Source: Acidobacteriota bacterium (GTDB taxonomy: Bacteria > Acidobacteriota > Blastocatellia > Pyrinomonadales > Pyrinomonadaceae). From it: a DNA stretch of 7,722 nucleotides. The position numbers were made by a program, and so were the translations under genes. The notes under the pieces were generated by a model that saw nothing but the letters and a program-made list of their open reading frames with translations, did no database searches and was not told where the DNA came from. The stretch covers positions 1-7,722 of the forward strand of contig JAHEEZ010000175.1 in the NCBI GenBank assembly GCA_024640445.1, written 5' to 3'. How positions within the stretch are numbered: position 1 is the first letter of the stretch; each line of letters opens with the position of its first letter. Below, one piece after another: positions 1 to 6,183 of the stretch.

Positions 1-57
1 TTCATACGGAATTCGCACTGAAAGACAGCCCAACTCATTACGGTAGAAGGAATACAC

Positions 58-73
58 AATTCGCTTGCGAATT
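58..73. repeat. Perfect inverted repeat AATTCGC-TT-GCGAATT
   Basis: Two 7-base arms, AATTCGC (58-64) and GCGAATT (67-73), are separated by TT. The flanks (ACAC on the left, TGTAT on the right) continue the symmetry imperfectly. It sits in the AT-richer left edge, inside the open minus-strand frame described above. It could be a protein-binding site or a small hairpin. There is no T-run, so a terminator is unlikely. Confidence 0.4.
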
Positions 74-103
74 TGTATAAATACTCCATTACCCTGAGTT
101 GGT

Positions 104-178
104 TTAGGTTGAAATACACAAGCTAGAAACCACGAATCCAATCGAGGCCAACGACGAGAGCGGGCGTTGTCTTGTCAT
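104..178 (-). CDS. Possible 24-residue ORF with strong RBS, or start of a frameshifted gene
   Basis: The ATG at 178 is preceded by AGAGGAG (about 183-189), a strong ribosome binding site at good spacing. The product would be 24 residues, with one basic N-terminus and a hydrophobic middle, ending at TAA (104-106). The neighbouring minus-strand frame stays open from 174 to the window edge, 58 codons, and encodes a plausible-looking stretch containing FQPKPTQGNGVFIQI. So the short ORF may be the intact beginning of a gene that shifted frame, or a leader peptide, or a chance ORF. I do not recognise either translation. The surrounding DNA is AT-richer than the rest of the window, so codon use gives no help. 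Confidence 0.2.
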   Translation of the reverse strand: MTRQRPLSSLASIGFVVSSLCIST

Positions 179-292
179 TCTTTTCTCCTCTGTTAAAGTC
201 TTGTGCAGGTATTAACGTTGATAAATAGAAGATATTGGAGAATAAGAATTTCTTTACTTGCTGAAAAAGTCGAACTTAATTCACCACGATTC

Positions 293-299
293 AAAGGAG
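293..299 (+). promoter_or_regulatory. Ribosome binding site AAAGGAG of the CHAT fragment
   Basis: AAAGGAG is followed by five bases (TCTTC) and then ATG at 305. This decides the start in favour of 305 over the in-frame GTG at 203, which has no comparable site. The motif could also be a chance remnant inside what was once longer coding sequence. Confidence 0.45.
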
Positions 300-304
300 T
301 CTTC

Positions 305-724
305 ATGTACAGCCCTGCGGCAACTCCGGGTTTTGATAGCAATCGGGGGTTCTTCTCCGCCCGCAGCGGGGACTGTTTGGGTTGGACCTGTTTGTTATCG
401 AGGAGAAATTGCCTCAACGCTGACCTTGTCATCCTTTCGGCCTGCGATACGGCGAGGGGAAAGATCTCGGGAGGCGAGGGAGTGATCGGGATGAGCTGGG
501 CGGCGTTCATAGCCGGCGCACCGTCGATAGTGGCGAGCCAGTGGAAGGTAGAATCTTCGAGCACCACTGAACTGATGCTGGAGTTCCACCGGCAGCTACT
601 CTCGAAGAAGCACCCTTCGAAGACCGAAGCGCTGAGACAGGCTTCGCTCAAGCTTATGAAGTCCAAAGGGTATTCGCACCCTTCTTACTGGGCGGGATTT
701 ATTGTTGTCGGGGATGGGAACTAG
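305..724 (+). CDS. CHAT-domain (caspase-like) protein, C-terminal fragment, probably a gene remnant
   Basis: The 139-residue product carries the second half of a CHAT domain, the clan CD protease fold found with TPR or HetF-like proteins. Recognisable sequence begins at NADLVILSACDTARG (from about base 413). The Cys codon at 443-445, in SACDT, is the expected catalytic Cys. Next come GEGVIGMSWAAFIAGAP, VASQWKV and the typical ending HPSYWAGFIVVGDG. Missing are the catalytic His motif (usually HxATHG, before the Cys) and the long TPR region; full family members are usually many hundreds of residues. The first 35 or so residues resemble the family only faintly, and part of the signal seems to lie in other frames (about 345-425), so a frameshift there is possible. 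The fragment starts where base composition changes, which suggests deletion or recombination. It is convergent with the anti-sigma gene and overlaps its stop by four bases. As a protease it is probably dead, but the frame is intact and it has a good RBS. Confidence 0.7.
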   Translation: MYSPAATPGFDSNRGFFSARSGDCLGWTCLLSRRNCLNADLVILSACDTARGKISGGEGVIGMSWAAFIAGAPSIVASQWKVESSSTTELMLEFHRQLLSKKHPSKTEALRQASLKLMKSKGYSHPSYWAGFIVVGDGN

Positions 725-2007
725 CGGCGGGAACGCACCTGTTGAAGAAGTTTCCTGGCGACCGAAGAGTTTGGATTTTTTCGCACCAGCGAGCTGAACT
801 CCTTTTCCGCCTCGGGCAGCAGGCCTGCCTTAGCATACGCGATTCCCAGAAGCAGGCTGGACCGTCCGGCATTTCGTGCCTCACCAATCAATTTCGCGTT
901 GGACGAAGTGATCACCTTGAAACGGGCGTCCGGCGCCGGGCGCGTCGGAGATCTCATCGAATTACCGTCCTTCGCCGCTATCACCTGCCAGCGAAGAACC
1001 TGGCCGCGCGGAAGCGGCTTTGAAGCCCGCCACTCGGTCCCTTTCAGATCCGGACTTTCGATGAGCTTGTTAAAGCGCTCATCGAAGACCTCGACCCTGT
1101 AATTTTCAGCGCCTTCCAGTGCCGACCACCTGAACAAAGGGGCACTCGCTTCGATCACCAAGCCTACAGGAGAACTCAGCGCGAACGGCACTCCCTCTCC
1201 GGGTCCCATCAGTTTCCCCGATCCCTGCCGTAGGTCTGAACCGGTGCCGTCAACCGTCAGCTTCCCTTCGAGAAGGGCTCGGCGTACATCGCCTTCAAAA
1301 CGGCTGTCCTTCAGACCTGTGATCCGGCCATCCGCCAAAACCTCGATCTTTCCCCCGGTATCCACGAGCGAAGCGGCGATCTCGGGCATGGGTGTCGGAA
1401 CCGCTTGTTCATCCGGTCCCGCAGATGTCTCGCTCGCTTGCGGGGAAGGCAGCGATCCGCCGGGCGACAATGTGGGTACGGGCGAAGTCACGGGTCCGGG
1501 GCCCGCCGATTCCCTCCCGGAGTTCACGTACCAAAAGGCAGCGGCGATGACAACCGCAACAACTCCGAACGCCGGAACCAGGAATCTCCAGAATGCCCTT
1601 GAACCGCCCGCTCCCGTCTTCCGCGGCGACTCCTGCACTTCTGAAGGCTTCGGCAAATGTGGATCGGTCCTATTCTCCGCTTCAAGTTCGGCCCGCAACG
1701 CGGAGAGATCTTCGAACTGGCCCTTGCAGTCTTCGCAGACCCTCATATGTACATCGGCGATCTCGCGTTCAACATCCGGAAGCTTGGAGTCAAGATAGGA
1801 TTCGAGCGTTTCGTACGGAAGATGATCATCGGAACCGCCATCGATAGCCGGACCCAGCACCGGCATACGCTCACCCGCGACCGCTGCTGTCCTTTCGGCG
1901 CAGTCGGCGCACTCTGAGAGATGCGCATCGATCTCCAGCAACTCGGTCCCTGTGACCTTGCTGTCCAGTAATTCCTTAATCTTCATTTCCGACAAATGCG
2001 GATCCAT
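721..2007 (-). CDS. Membrane anti-sigma factor with two zinc-finger motifs, FN3-like domain and TPR tail
   Basis: The 428-residue product likely binds and restrains the sigma factor encoded just upstream. Two HxxxCxxC motifs of the zf-HC2/anti-sigma type are visible: H29/C33/C36 and H87/C91/C94. One membrane helix follows at about 140-161, preceded by basic residues, so the N-terminus should be cytoplasmic. Then comes a Pro/Ser/Gly-rich linker (about 163-215). The outer part has a beta-rich segment (215-270) and a fibronectin-like domain (about 275-366) with PLFRWSALEGAENYRVEVFD. A C-terminal TPR hairpin (about 380-425) contains LLGIAYAKAGLLPEAEKEF. The ATG at 2007 is chosen because AGAGGA lies nine bases upstream and the next Met (residue 8) has no such site. 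The gene follows the sigma gene by 46 bases, so co-transcription is expected. Two zinc-finger motifs in one protein could mean two fused anti-sigma modules. The assignment is firm; the signal sensed is unknown. Confidence 0.85.
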   Translation of the reverse strand: MDPHLSEMKIKELLDSKVTGTELLEIDAHLSECADCAERTAAVAGERMPVLGPAIDGGSDDHLPYETLESYLDSKLPDVEREIADVHMRVCEDCKGQFEDLSALRAELEAENRTDPHLPKPSEVQESPRKTGAGGSRAFWRFLVPAFGVVAVVIAAAFWYVNSGRESAGPGPVTSPVPTLSPGGSLPSPQASETSAGPDEQAVPTPMPEIAASLVDTGGKIEVLADGRITGLKDSRFEGDVRRALLEGKLTVDGTGSDLRQGSGKLMGPGEGVPFALSSPVGLVIEASAPLFRWSALEGAENYRVEVFDERFNKLIESPDLKGTEWRASKPLPRGQVLRWQVIAAKDGNSMRSPTRPAPDARFKVITSSNAKLIGEARNAGRSSLLLGIAYAKAGLLPEAEKEFSSLVRKNPNSSVARKLLQQVRSRR

Positions 2008-2016
2008 TCCTTCTAT

Positions 2017-2022
2017 TCCTCT
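2017..2022 (-). promoter_or_regulatory. Ribosome binding site AGAGGA of the anti-sigma gene
   Basis: On the minus strand AGAGGA precedes ATG 2007 by nine bases. A second purine block, AAGGA (2008-2012), touches the ATG directly and is too close to serve. The site lies in the 46-base gap after the sigma gene, so the second gene can be translated independently. Confidence 0.5.
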
Positions 2023-2053
2023 AGACGTAAAATTCGGTCCTTTATTTACGATT

Positions 2054-3097
2054 CTACACTCTCCGGCGCTTCAAAAACGCGCGCGCCGACTGCCTGAGAT
2101 TTATGACCTGCTGGCGGGTAAGACCCAGCTTCTCGGCGATGGTCAGATCGTCCAGCGGAAGGCGGTCCCAGATCTCCGCCAACTCGTCCGGCGAGAGTTC
2201 CAATGACTCCGCTATGCCCGCGATCGTCACGATTCCCAGCGCCGGGAACAGCGTCAACGCGTTGTCGCCGTTGTCCGTCCGCAGGTTCAAAAGGACCGCC
2301 GTCCTGTGACGCACCGGCAATGTCTCAAGATCTTCCCACAGCCGAACGAGCTCCATCCTGTCCTGGTAACGGGATTCCACATCGGGAGATTCGTCTCTGA
2401 TCTCGTATTCAACTTGTTCAGCGCGGGAGATCTGGTCTGATTCATTGACCTGCAGGACATCAGCAAGTGTGGAGACGAGAAGTGAGAACAATACAGGTTG
2501 CGGGTGAGCTTCGAAGAACCCGTCGACCAGCGCCCTCACCTTGGCGGGTCCGGCAAAGCCCGAATACCCGCCGGCTATCTCAGCAAGCGCGCTCGCAAGG
2601 TCTTCAGGTATCAGGGCCGTTGTCTCTACCGGATCAGACTGTGAGTCCGCTTTGCCGCAGATCAAATCCCCTTCCTTTGAATGCCAGATCGCGAACCGGC
2701 CGCTTTTCCCGATAATGTACCTGATCCGGTTGCTGAGCCTTAGCCGACGGGGATAACGCTTTCGGAGGAAGTCGTGACATGCGTTCGCCGCCGCGCTTCG
2801 TATGTAGGCGGGCAGATTCTCGATCTCCAGGCGACCACCGCCGTTCGCCGCTTCCCTGAGCCGCGGAAGCAGGCGGATTCGGATCTCCGAAGCGACTTCC
2901 AGGGCGTCCTGATTGGCTCCGGAGAAATCATCGCTTCGTAGAGAGGCGTGGAACTGTCTTCTCAACACGAACGAGATTATCGGATCTGCCACTTCCCTGA
3001 CGAGCCTTTCCAATTCAGCCCCGGCAGCAGTCACTTCCTGCTTCTCGTCGCGGTCTGACAGTGGATTATCCATAGAGCTGTGAGAGTGATCGTTCAT
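2054..3097 (-). CDS. Sigma-70/ECF-like sigma factor with insertion inside region 4
   Basis: The 347-residue product is an RNA polymerase sigma factor of ECF-like build, longer than the usual 170-200 residues. Region 2 spans about 30-125: a helix with FVLRRQF, then DALEVASEIRIRLL in the place of the core-binding helix, then IENLPAYIRSAAANACHDFLRKRYPRR, which matches the -10-recognition end of the region. A linker of about 120 residues (125-247) follows. Region 4 starts at LWEDLETLPVRHRTAVLLNLR (253-273), but the DNA-binding helix-turn-helix comes only at LTIAEKLGLTRQQVINLR (318-335). Between them is an insert of about 45 residues, including LFPALGIVTIAGIAESLELSPDELAEIWDRLPLDD. I believe related inserts occur in Acidobacteriota sigma factors; this is from memory. 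The start at 3097 is uncertain: neither it nor Met9 (3073) has a clear ribosome binding site. Its product is presumably controlled by the anti-sigma protein downstream. Confidence 0.8.
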   Translation of the reverse strand: MNDHSHSSMDNPLSDRDEKQEVTAAGAELERLVREVADPIISFVLRRQFHASLRSDDFSGANQDALEVASEIRIRLLPRLREAANGGGRLEIENLPAYIRSAAANACHDFLRKRYPRRLRLSNRIRYIIGKSGRFAIWHSKEGDLICGKADSQSDPVETTALIPEDLASALAEIAGGYSGFAGPAKVRALVDGFFEAHPQPVLFSLLVSTLADVLQVNESDQISRAEQVEYEIRDESPDVESRYQDRMELVRLWEDLETLPVRHRTAVLLNLRTDNGDNALTLFPALGIVTIAGIAESLELSPDELAEIWDRLPLDDLTIAEKLGLTRQQVINLRQSARAFLKRRRV

Positions 3098-3138
3098 TGC
3101 GGCCAGGTCACGATTCTATAGGCATTACAAAAATTTGA

Positions 3139-3160
3139 GAAGCGAAATGCGTTACGCTTC
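3139..3160. repeat. Inverted repeat GAAGCG-N10-CGCTTC in the divergent region
   Basis: GAAGCG (3139-3144) and CGCTTC (3155-3160) are perfect 6-base arms around a 10-base centre. The element lies 42-63 bases upstream of the sigma-factor ATG and 99-120 bases upstream of the DUF4139-like ATG. Such a position suits an operator serving one or both genes. A 6-base repeat can arise by chance. Confidence 0.35.
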
Positions 3161-3242
3161 CGAACGTCTTTTCCGGCCGGGGCGCAACAGTTTGGCTTTT
3201 GCAACGCATCTACAGGTTTAGATCTACCGGAAAATCGATCCT

Positions 3243-3248
3243 GAGGAG
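3243..3248 (+). promoter_or_regulatory. Ribosome binding site GAGGAG of the DUF4139-like gene
   Basis: GAGGAG is followed by ten bases and ATG 3259. It is the only strong site near the start and agrees with the signal peptide that begins at that ATG. Confidence 0.55.
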
Positions 3249-3258
3249 CTAATCCAAA

Positions 3259-4926
3259 ATGCCCAAACTATCGACAGCCTTTGCGGTCCTGTTTCTTCTA
3301 TGCGCGAGCATCGCCGCGCAGACCGCTCCCACCTTTTCACCCGAGATCAAACGAGTAGCGGTCTTCAAGAACGGGTACGCCTTTACGTACCGCGAAGGCC
3401 AGGCGCGCCCCGCCGGAGGTTGGGCATACACCGAGAACTTTCCCGTCGGTGTGCTTGGAACGGTCTGGGGATACACCTCGACTCCCGGTTCTCGGGTTGT
3501 GCAGCTGAGGACATCCGAGTCCGACGCCGTCCGCGAAGAGAGGGTCCGCAATATTGCCGAATTTCTGGTGGCCAACAAGGGCAAGTCCGTAAAGATAAAC
3601 CTCAACTTCGACAATCTGGAATACGAGGGGACGTACGACCTGCTTATGCCGGAGTTTGAAAGGCCTGAAAATGCGCGGTTCGGCGATCGGAACAACGGCA
3701 ACTATTCCTTTTCTCTCCTTCAAAATATGACGATTGCGCTGAAGACGGAACGCGGTACGATGGTCTTCCCCGCCGCAACCATTTCCACCGTCGAAGTGCA
3801 GGGAGATAGCCGTATGACGGTTCCGTCGAAAACGAACAGGCTTGGAGTCAAACTGGAAGGGGCAAAGGACGGTCAGAGCACTTCCGTCGGACTCGCCGCA
3901 CTTGAAAGGGGAATCCGGTGGATCCCGGCTTACAGGATCGAAGTGAAAGGCAGTCCGATCAAAGAGGCCAAGCTCGAGCTGGAGGCGATGATCATCAACG
4001 AGCTTACCGACCTCGATGGATCGGAAGTCTTCTTCGTCGTCGGATCGCCCAGTTTTCTCTTCGAAGACCTTGTCTCGCCGCTCTCAATGAACACCGCCTT
4101 TGCCGGCGTTTCAAGCTATTTTCAAACCAATAACAGGAGCACGTACGGAGCCGCGCTTATGTCGAACATCGCCAGGCAGTCGTATTCAATGGATGACGCG
4201 GGTTCGGAAGATGACGGCGCCTCGGCGACGGTCGTTGATGATGAGAAACTCGCGACGTTCGCTGCTGAACAGCTGTTTCTTTACAGGTCCGACGCGCTTA
4301 CCCTGAAGAAGGGCGAAAGGGCGAGTCTGCGGCTGTTCTCGCTCACCGTTCCGGCCTCCGAGATGTTCGAGTGGACGATCGATGATCCCTCAAATATCGA
4401 ACAGAGCTATTCGAACAATAAGGCGCCAAAAGCAGAAGAACTATCTTCCGGAATATGGTCCGCGCTCCGTTTGAAAAACACAACCGAGATGCCCTGGACG
4501 ACCGGCCCCGCAATCACGTTCCGCGAGTGGAAGCCGATCGGGCAGAACATTCTGAACTTCACGCCCGTCGGCGGCGACAGGATCGTGAAAGTCACCCCCG
4601 CAACCGAAGTGATCGGGACGCACGAACTCGAAGAGAAGGATCGCGAGCGGGTTCAGCTCACGTACGGAGGGAGCAGCTACAACTTCGATCTGGTGACGAT
4701 CGAAGGCAGGATCCTGGTCAACAACGTGAAGAATGAATCCGTCGAGCTGATAATCATGAGAAACCTGGTCGGAGAGGTCTTGAGTGCCGAGAGCGACGGC
4801 AAGATATCCAGAAAAGGAGCCAATCTTCAGTCGTTCAATCCCAACTCAACGGTTCGCTGGGAAATGCAGGTCCCGTCAGGAAAGACCGAGTTCAAATACA
4901 CCTACAAGGTTTACGTGAGGAGGTAG
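3259..4926 (+). CDS. Exported DUF4139-like protein of unknown function
   Basis: The 555-residue product begins with a Sec signal peptide (residues 1-20, MPKLSTAFAVLFLLCASIAA), probably cut before Gln21. The start of the mature part, EIKRVAVFKNGYAF, and the central RGIRWIPAYRIEV (218-229) with LELEAMIINELTDLDGSEVFFVVGSPSF (239-266) match the pattern of DUF4139-type beta-rich proteins: a W-x-P-x-Y strand, then strands that end in a G-x-P turn. A polar, acidic, low-complexity stretch (about 285-335, with MDDAGSEDDGASATVVDDE) is likely a loop or disordered insert. The C-terminal part (about 450-555) looks like the second beta domain, with RILVNNVKNESVELIIMRN and the last strand KTEFKYTYKVYVRR. 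No catalytic motif, lipobox or membrane anchor is visible, so it should be periplasmic or secreted. It is divergent from the sigma gene and could be a member of its regulon; that is inference. The family assignment is by pattern and is fairly sure, the role unknown. Confidence 0.75.
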   Translation: MPKLSTAFAVLFLLCASIAAQTAPTFSPEIKRVAVFKNGYAFTYREGQARPAGGWAYTENFPVGVLGTVWGYTSTPGSRVVQLRTSESDAVREERVRNIAEFLVANKGKSVKINLNFDNLEYEGTYDLLMPEFERPENARFGDRNNGNYSFSLLQNMTIALKTERGTMVFPAATISTVEVQGDSRMTVPSKTNRLGVKLEGAKDGQSTSVGLAALERGIRWIPAYRIEVKGSPIKEAKLELEAMIINELTDLDGSEVFFVVGSPSFLFEDLVSPLSMNTAFAGVSSYFQTNNRSTYGAALMSNIARQSYSMDDAGSEDDGASATVVDDEKLATFAAEQLFLYRSDALTLKKGERASLRLFSLTVPASEMFEWTIDDPSNIEQSYSNNKAPKAEELSSGIWSALRLKNTTEMPWTTGPAITFREWKPIGQNILNFTPVGGDRIVKVTPATEVIGTHELEEKDRERVQLTYGGSSYNFDLVTIEGRILVNNVKNESVELIIMRNLVGEVLSAESDGKISRKGANLQSFNPNSTVRWEMQVPSGKTEFKYTYKVYVRR

Positions 4927-5109
4927 CGCCTTATCCGGCACCTGCGATTTGCATTGCAATCTTCCACTGATTCCCTGCATCGATACAATGACTTAAAGAC
5001 CTCCCGATACAAGATATCTACCGATTTTCAGCCGTATACGGCCAACCTCGCTGAGCAAATACGGGGGGTAGATGTTAGAATTGCTCTAAATCTTTCTCGA
5101 ATCAACACT
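4927..5109. other. 183-base intergenic region with palindromes
   Basis: This gap separates the DUF4139-like gene from the PD40 gene. No T-run terminator is visible after the first gene. It holds TTGCATTGCAA (4949-4959), AGATATCT (5012-5019) and the perfect 12-base palindrome at 5031-5042. Its size and these sites suggest that the PD40 gene has its own promoter, but no clear -35/-10 pair can be named. Confidence 0.4.
5031..5042. promoter_or_regulatory. Perfect 12-base palindrome GCCGTATACGGC, candidate operator
   Basis: The palindrome has no spacer and ends 67 bases before the PD40 ATG at 5110. Eleven bases upstream of it lies AGATATCT (5012-5019), another perfect palindrome. The position between two genes and close to a probable promoter is typical of a dimeric repressor site. 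No binding protein is implied by the window itself. Confidence 0.35.
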
Positions 5110-6153
5110 ATGAAGATATTTTTGAATTTAGCTATTGCACTTCTCTTGACCTCATTCGCGATCGCCCAGAACGGCGATCTTCAATTTAAGGGCGAAACGC
5201 ACCTGAAGAACATCAAGCAGCTGACCTTCGGCGGCGAAAACGCCGAAGCTTATTTCTCTTCGGACGGGAAGCAGCTGATCTTCCAGTCAAAACGCGGAGA
5301 TATGGGCTGTGACCAGATCTTCACGATGAACATCGACGGATCTGACCAGAAGATGGTGTCGACCGGAAAAGGCCGCACCACCTGCTCTTATTTCTTGCGG
5401 AACAAGAAGAGGATCATGTACGCCTCGACCCACATGGGATCGCCGGATTGTCCACCGAATCCCGACTTTTCGAAGGGCTACGTTTGGGCGATCTATCCCG
5501 ATTACGACATCTTCACCGCGAAGCCGGACGGCTCGGACGTGAAGCGCCTTACCGATTCACCGGGTTCCGACGCCGAGGCGACCATCTCGCCGGACGGCAA
5601 GAAGGTCGTGTTCACATCGACCCGTGACGGAGACCTGGATATCTACACGATGGACCTTGACGGCAAGAACGTGAAGCGTTTGACAGACGCGCTGGGATAC
5701 GACGGCGGACCTTTCTTCTCGCCCGACGGAAAACAGATCGTGTACAGGAGTTTTCATCCGAAGACGGATGCCGAGAAAGCCCGTTATAAGGACCGGCTCG
5801 CAAATGACCTGATCGAGCCGAACAATTTCGAGCTGTGGATAATGGACGCCGACGGCGGAAACAAGAAGAAGATCACCGATCTCGGCGCGGCATCGTTCGC
5901 TCCGTTCTTCCACCCGGATGGAAAGAGGATCATCTTCTCTTCAAACCACCTCGCCGACGACGAGCGCAAGAGGAACTTCGATCTGCTGATGGTCAACAAG
6001 GACGGGACCGGCCTGCAGCGGATCACGACCTACGAGTCGTTCGACGGATTTCCGATGTTCACCCGGGACGGCAAGAAGCTCGTGTTCGCTTCGAACCGCA
6101 ACGCCGCGAAGCAGGGCGACACGAATGTGTTCATCGCGGACTGGGTCGAATAA
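5110..6153 (+). CDS. Exported TolB-like PD40 beta-propeller protein
   Basis: The 347-residue product has a signal peptide (1-19, cut after AIA, before Gln20) and at least five PD40/WD40-like blades. Their cores are visible as FSSDGKQLIFQSKRGD (49-64), ISPDGKKVVFTSTRDGD (159-175), FSPDGKQIVYRS (203-214), FHPDGKRIIFSSNH (267-280) and FTRDGKKLVFASNRN (317-331). Three cysteines (C67, C92, C114) lie only in the N-terminal third, near GCDQIF, TTCSYF and DCPPNP, and could hold that part together by a disulfide. The frame is open back to a TTG at 4954, but those 52 residues look non-coding and would bury the signal peptide, so ATG 5110 is chosen although it lacks a clear ribosome binding site. Such proteins are often named TolB-like or, misleadingly, TolR biopolymer transporter. 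Here there is no Tol/Pal gene nearby, so a Tol role is not supported. A propeller partner or substrate-binding role beside the M28 peptidase downstream is plausible but unproved. Confidence 0.82.
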   Translation: MKIFLNLAIALLLTSFAIAQNGDLQFKGETHLKNIKQLTFGGENAEAYFSSDGKQLIFQSKRGDMGCDQIFTMNIDGSDQKMVSTGKGRTTCSYFLRNKKRIMYASTHMGSPDCPPNPDFSKGYVWAIYPDYDIFTAKPDGSDVKRLTDSPGSDAEATISPDGKKVVFTSTRDGDLDIYTMDLDGKNVKRLTDALGYDGGPFFSPDGKQIVYRSFHPKTDAEKARYKDRLANDLIEPNNFELWIMDADGGNKKKITDLGAASFAPFFHPDGKRIIFSSNHLADDERKRNFDLLMVNKDGTGLQRITTYESFDGFPMFTRDGKKLVFASNRNAAKQGDTNVFIADWVE

Positions 6154-6165
6154 CATGGATAAATG

Positions 6166-6183
6166 ATCAGGTATCAGGTATCA
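6166..6183 (+). repeat. 7-base tandem repeat ATCAGGT, 2.6 copies, just before a start codon
   Basis: ATCAGGT occurs at 6166-6172 and 6173-6179, followed by ATCA (6180-6183) and ATG 6184. The second copy supplies AGG (6176-6178), a weak ribosome binding site five bases from that ATG. Loss or gain of one copy would keep this spacing but change the frame linking it to the upstream ATG at 6163. Confidence 0.5.

Larger units (their letters stand above)
3098..3258. promoter_or_regulatory. Divergent intergenic region between sigma-factor gene and DUF4139-like gene
   Basis: The 161 bases must hold promoters for both directions. On the minus strand TATAGAAT (about 3113-3120) resembles a -10 element, but no convincing -35 lies at the right distance. 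A hairpin or operator-like inverted repeat is visible at 3139-3160, and CCGGCCGG (3173-3180) is an 8-base palindrome. On the plus strand I found no confident promoter. Because the sigma gene may be self-controlled, this region is the first place to look for its target sequence. Confidence 0.5.

Noticed and set aside
203..304. GTG start at 203 for the CHAT fragment
   Set aside because: No ribosome binding site, AT-rich sequence without family resemblance, and a strong AAAGGAG precedes ATG 305 in the same frame.
1244..1798. 184-residue plus-strand frame inside the anti-sigma gene
   Set aside because: It is rich in Ser, Arg and Pro without any domain, as expected of the antisense shadow of a GC-rich gene. 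The minus-strand product has clear zinc-finger, membrane and TPR features.
3184..3205. GCAAC direct repeat (3184-3188 and 3201-3205) as an ECF-type promoter for the DUF4139-like gene
   Set aside because: It does not match the usual GGAAC-like -35 box and no convincing -10 box lies at the right distance.
3249..3723. Minus-strand frames of 150 and 128 residues over the start of the DUF4139-like gene
   Set aside because: No ribosome binding site or recognisable motif. The plus strand carries a signal peptide and family pattern over the same bases.
4954..5109. Upstream extension of the PD40 gene to a TTG at 4954 (52 extra residues)
   Set aside because: It would put an unrelated polar stretch before a clear signal peptide starting at ATG 5110.
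5110..6153. Naming the PD40 gene tolB
   Set aside because: The N-terminal domain of true TolB and the neighbouring tol/pal genes are absent; only the propeller repeats are shared.
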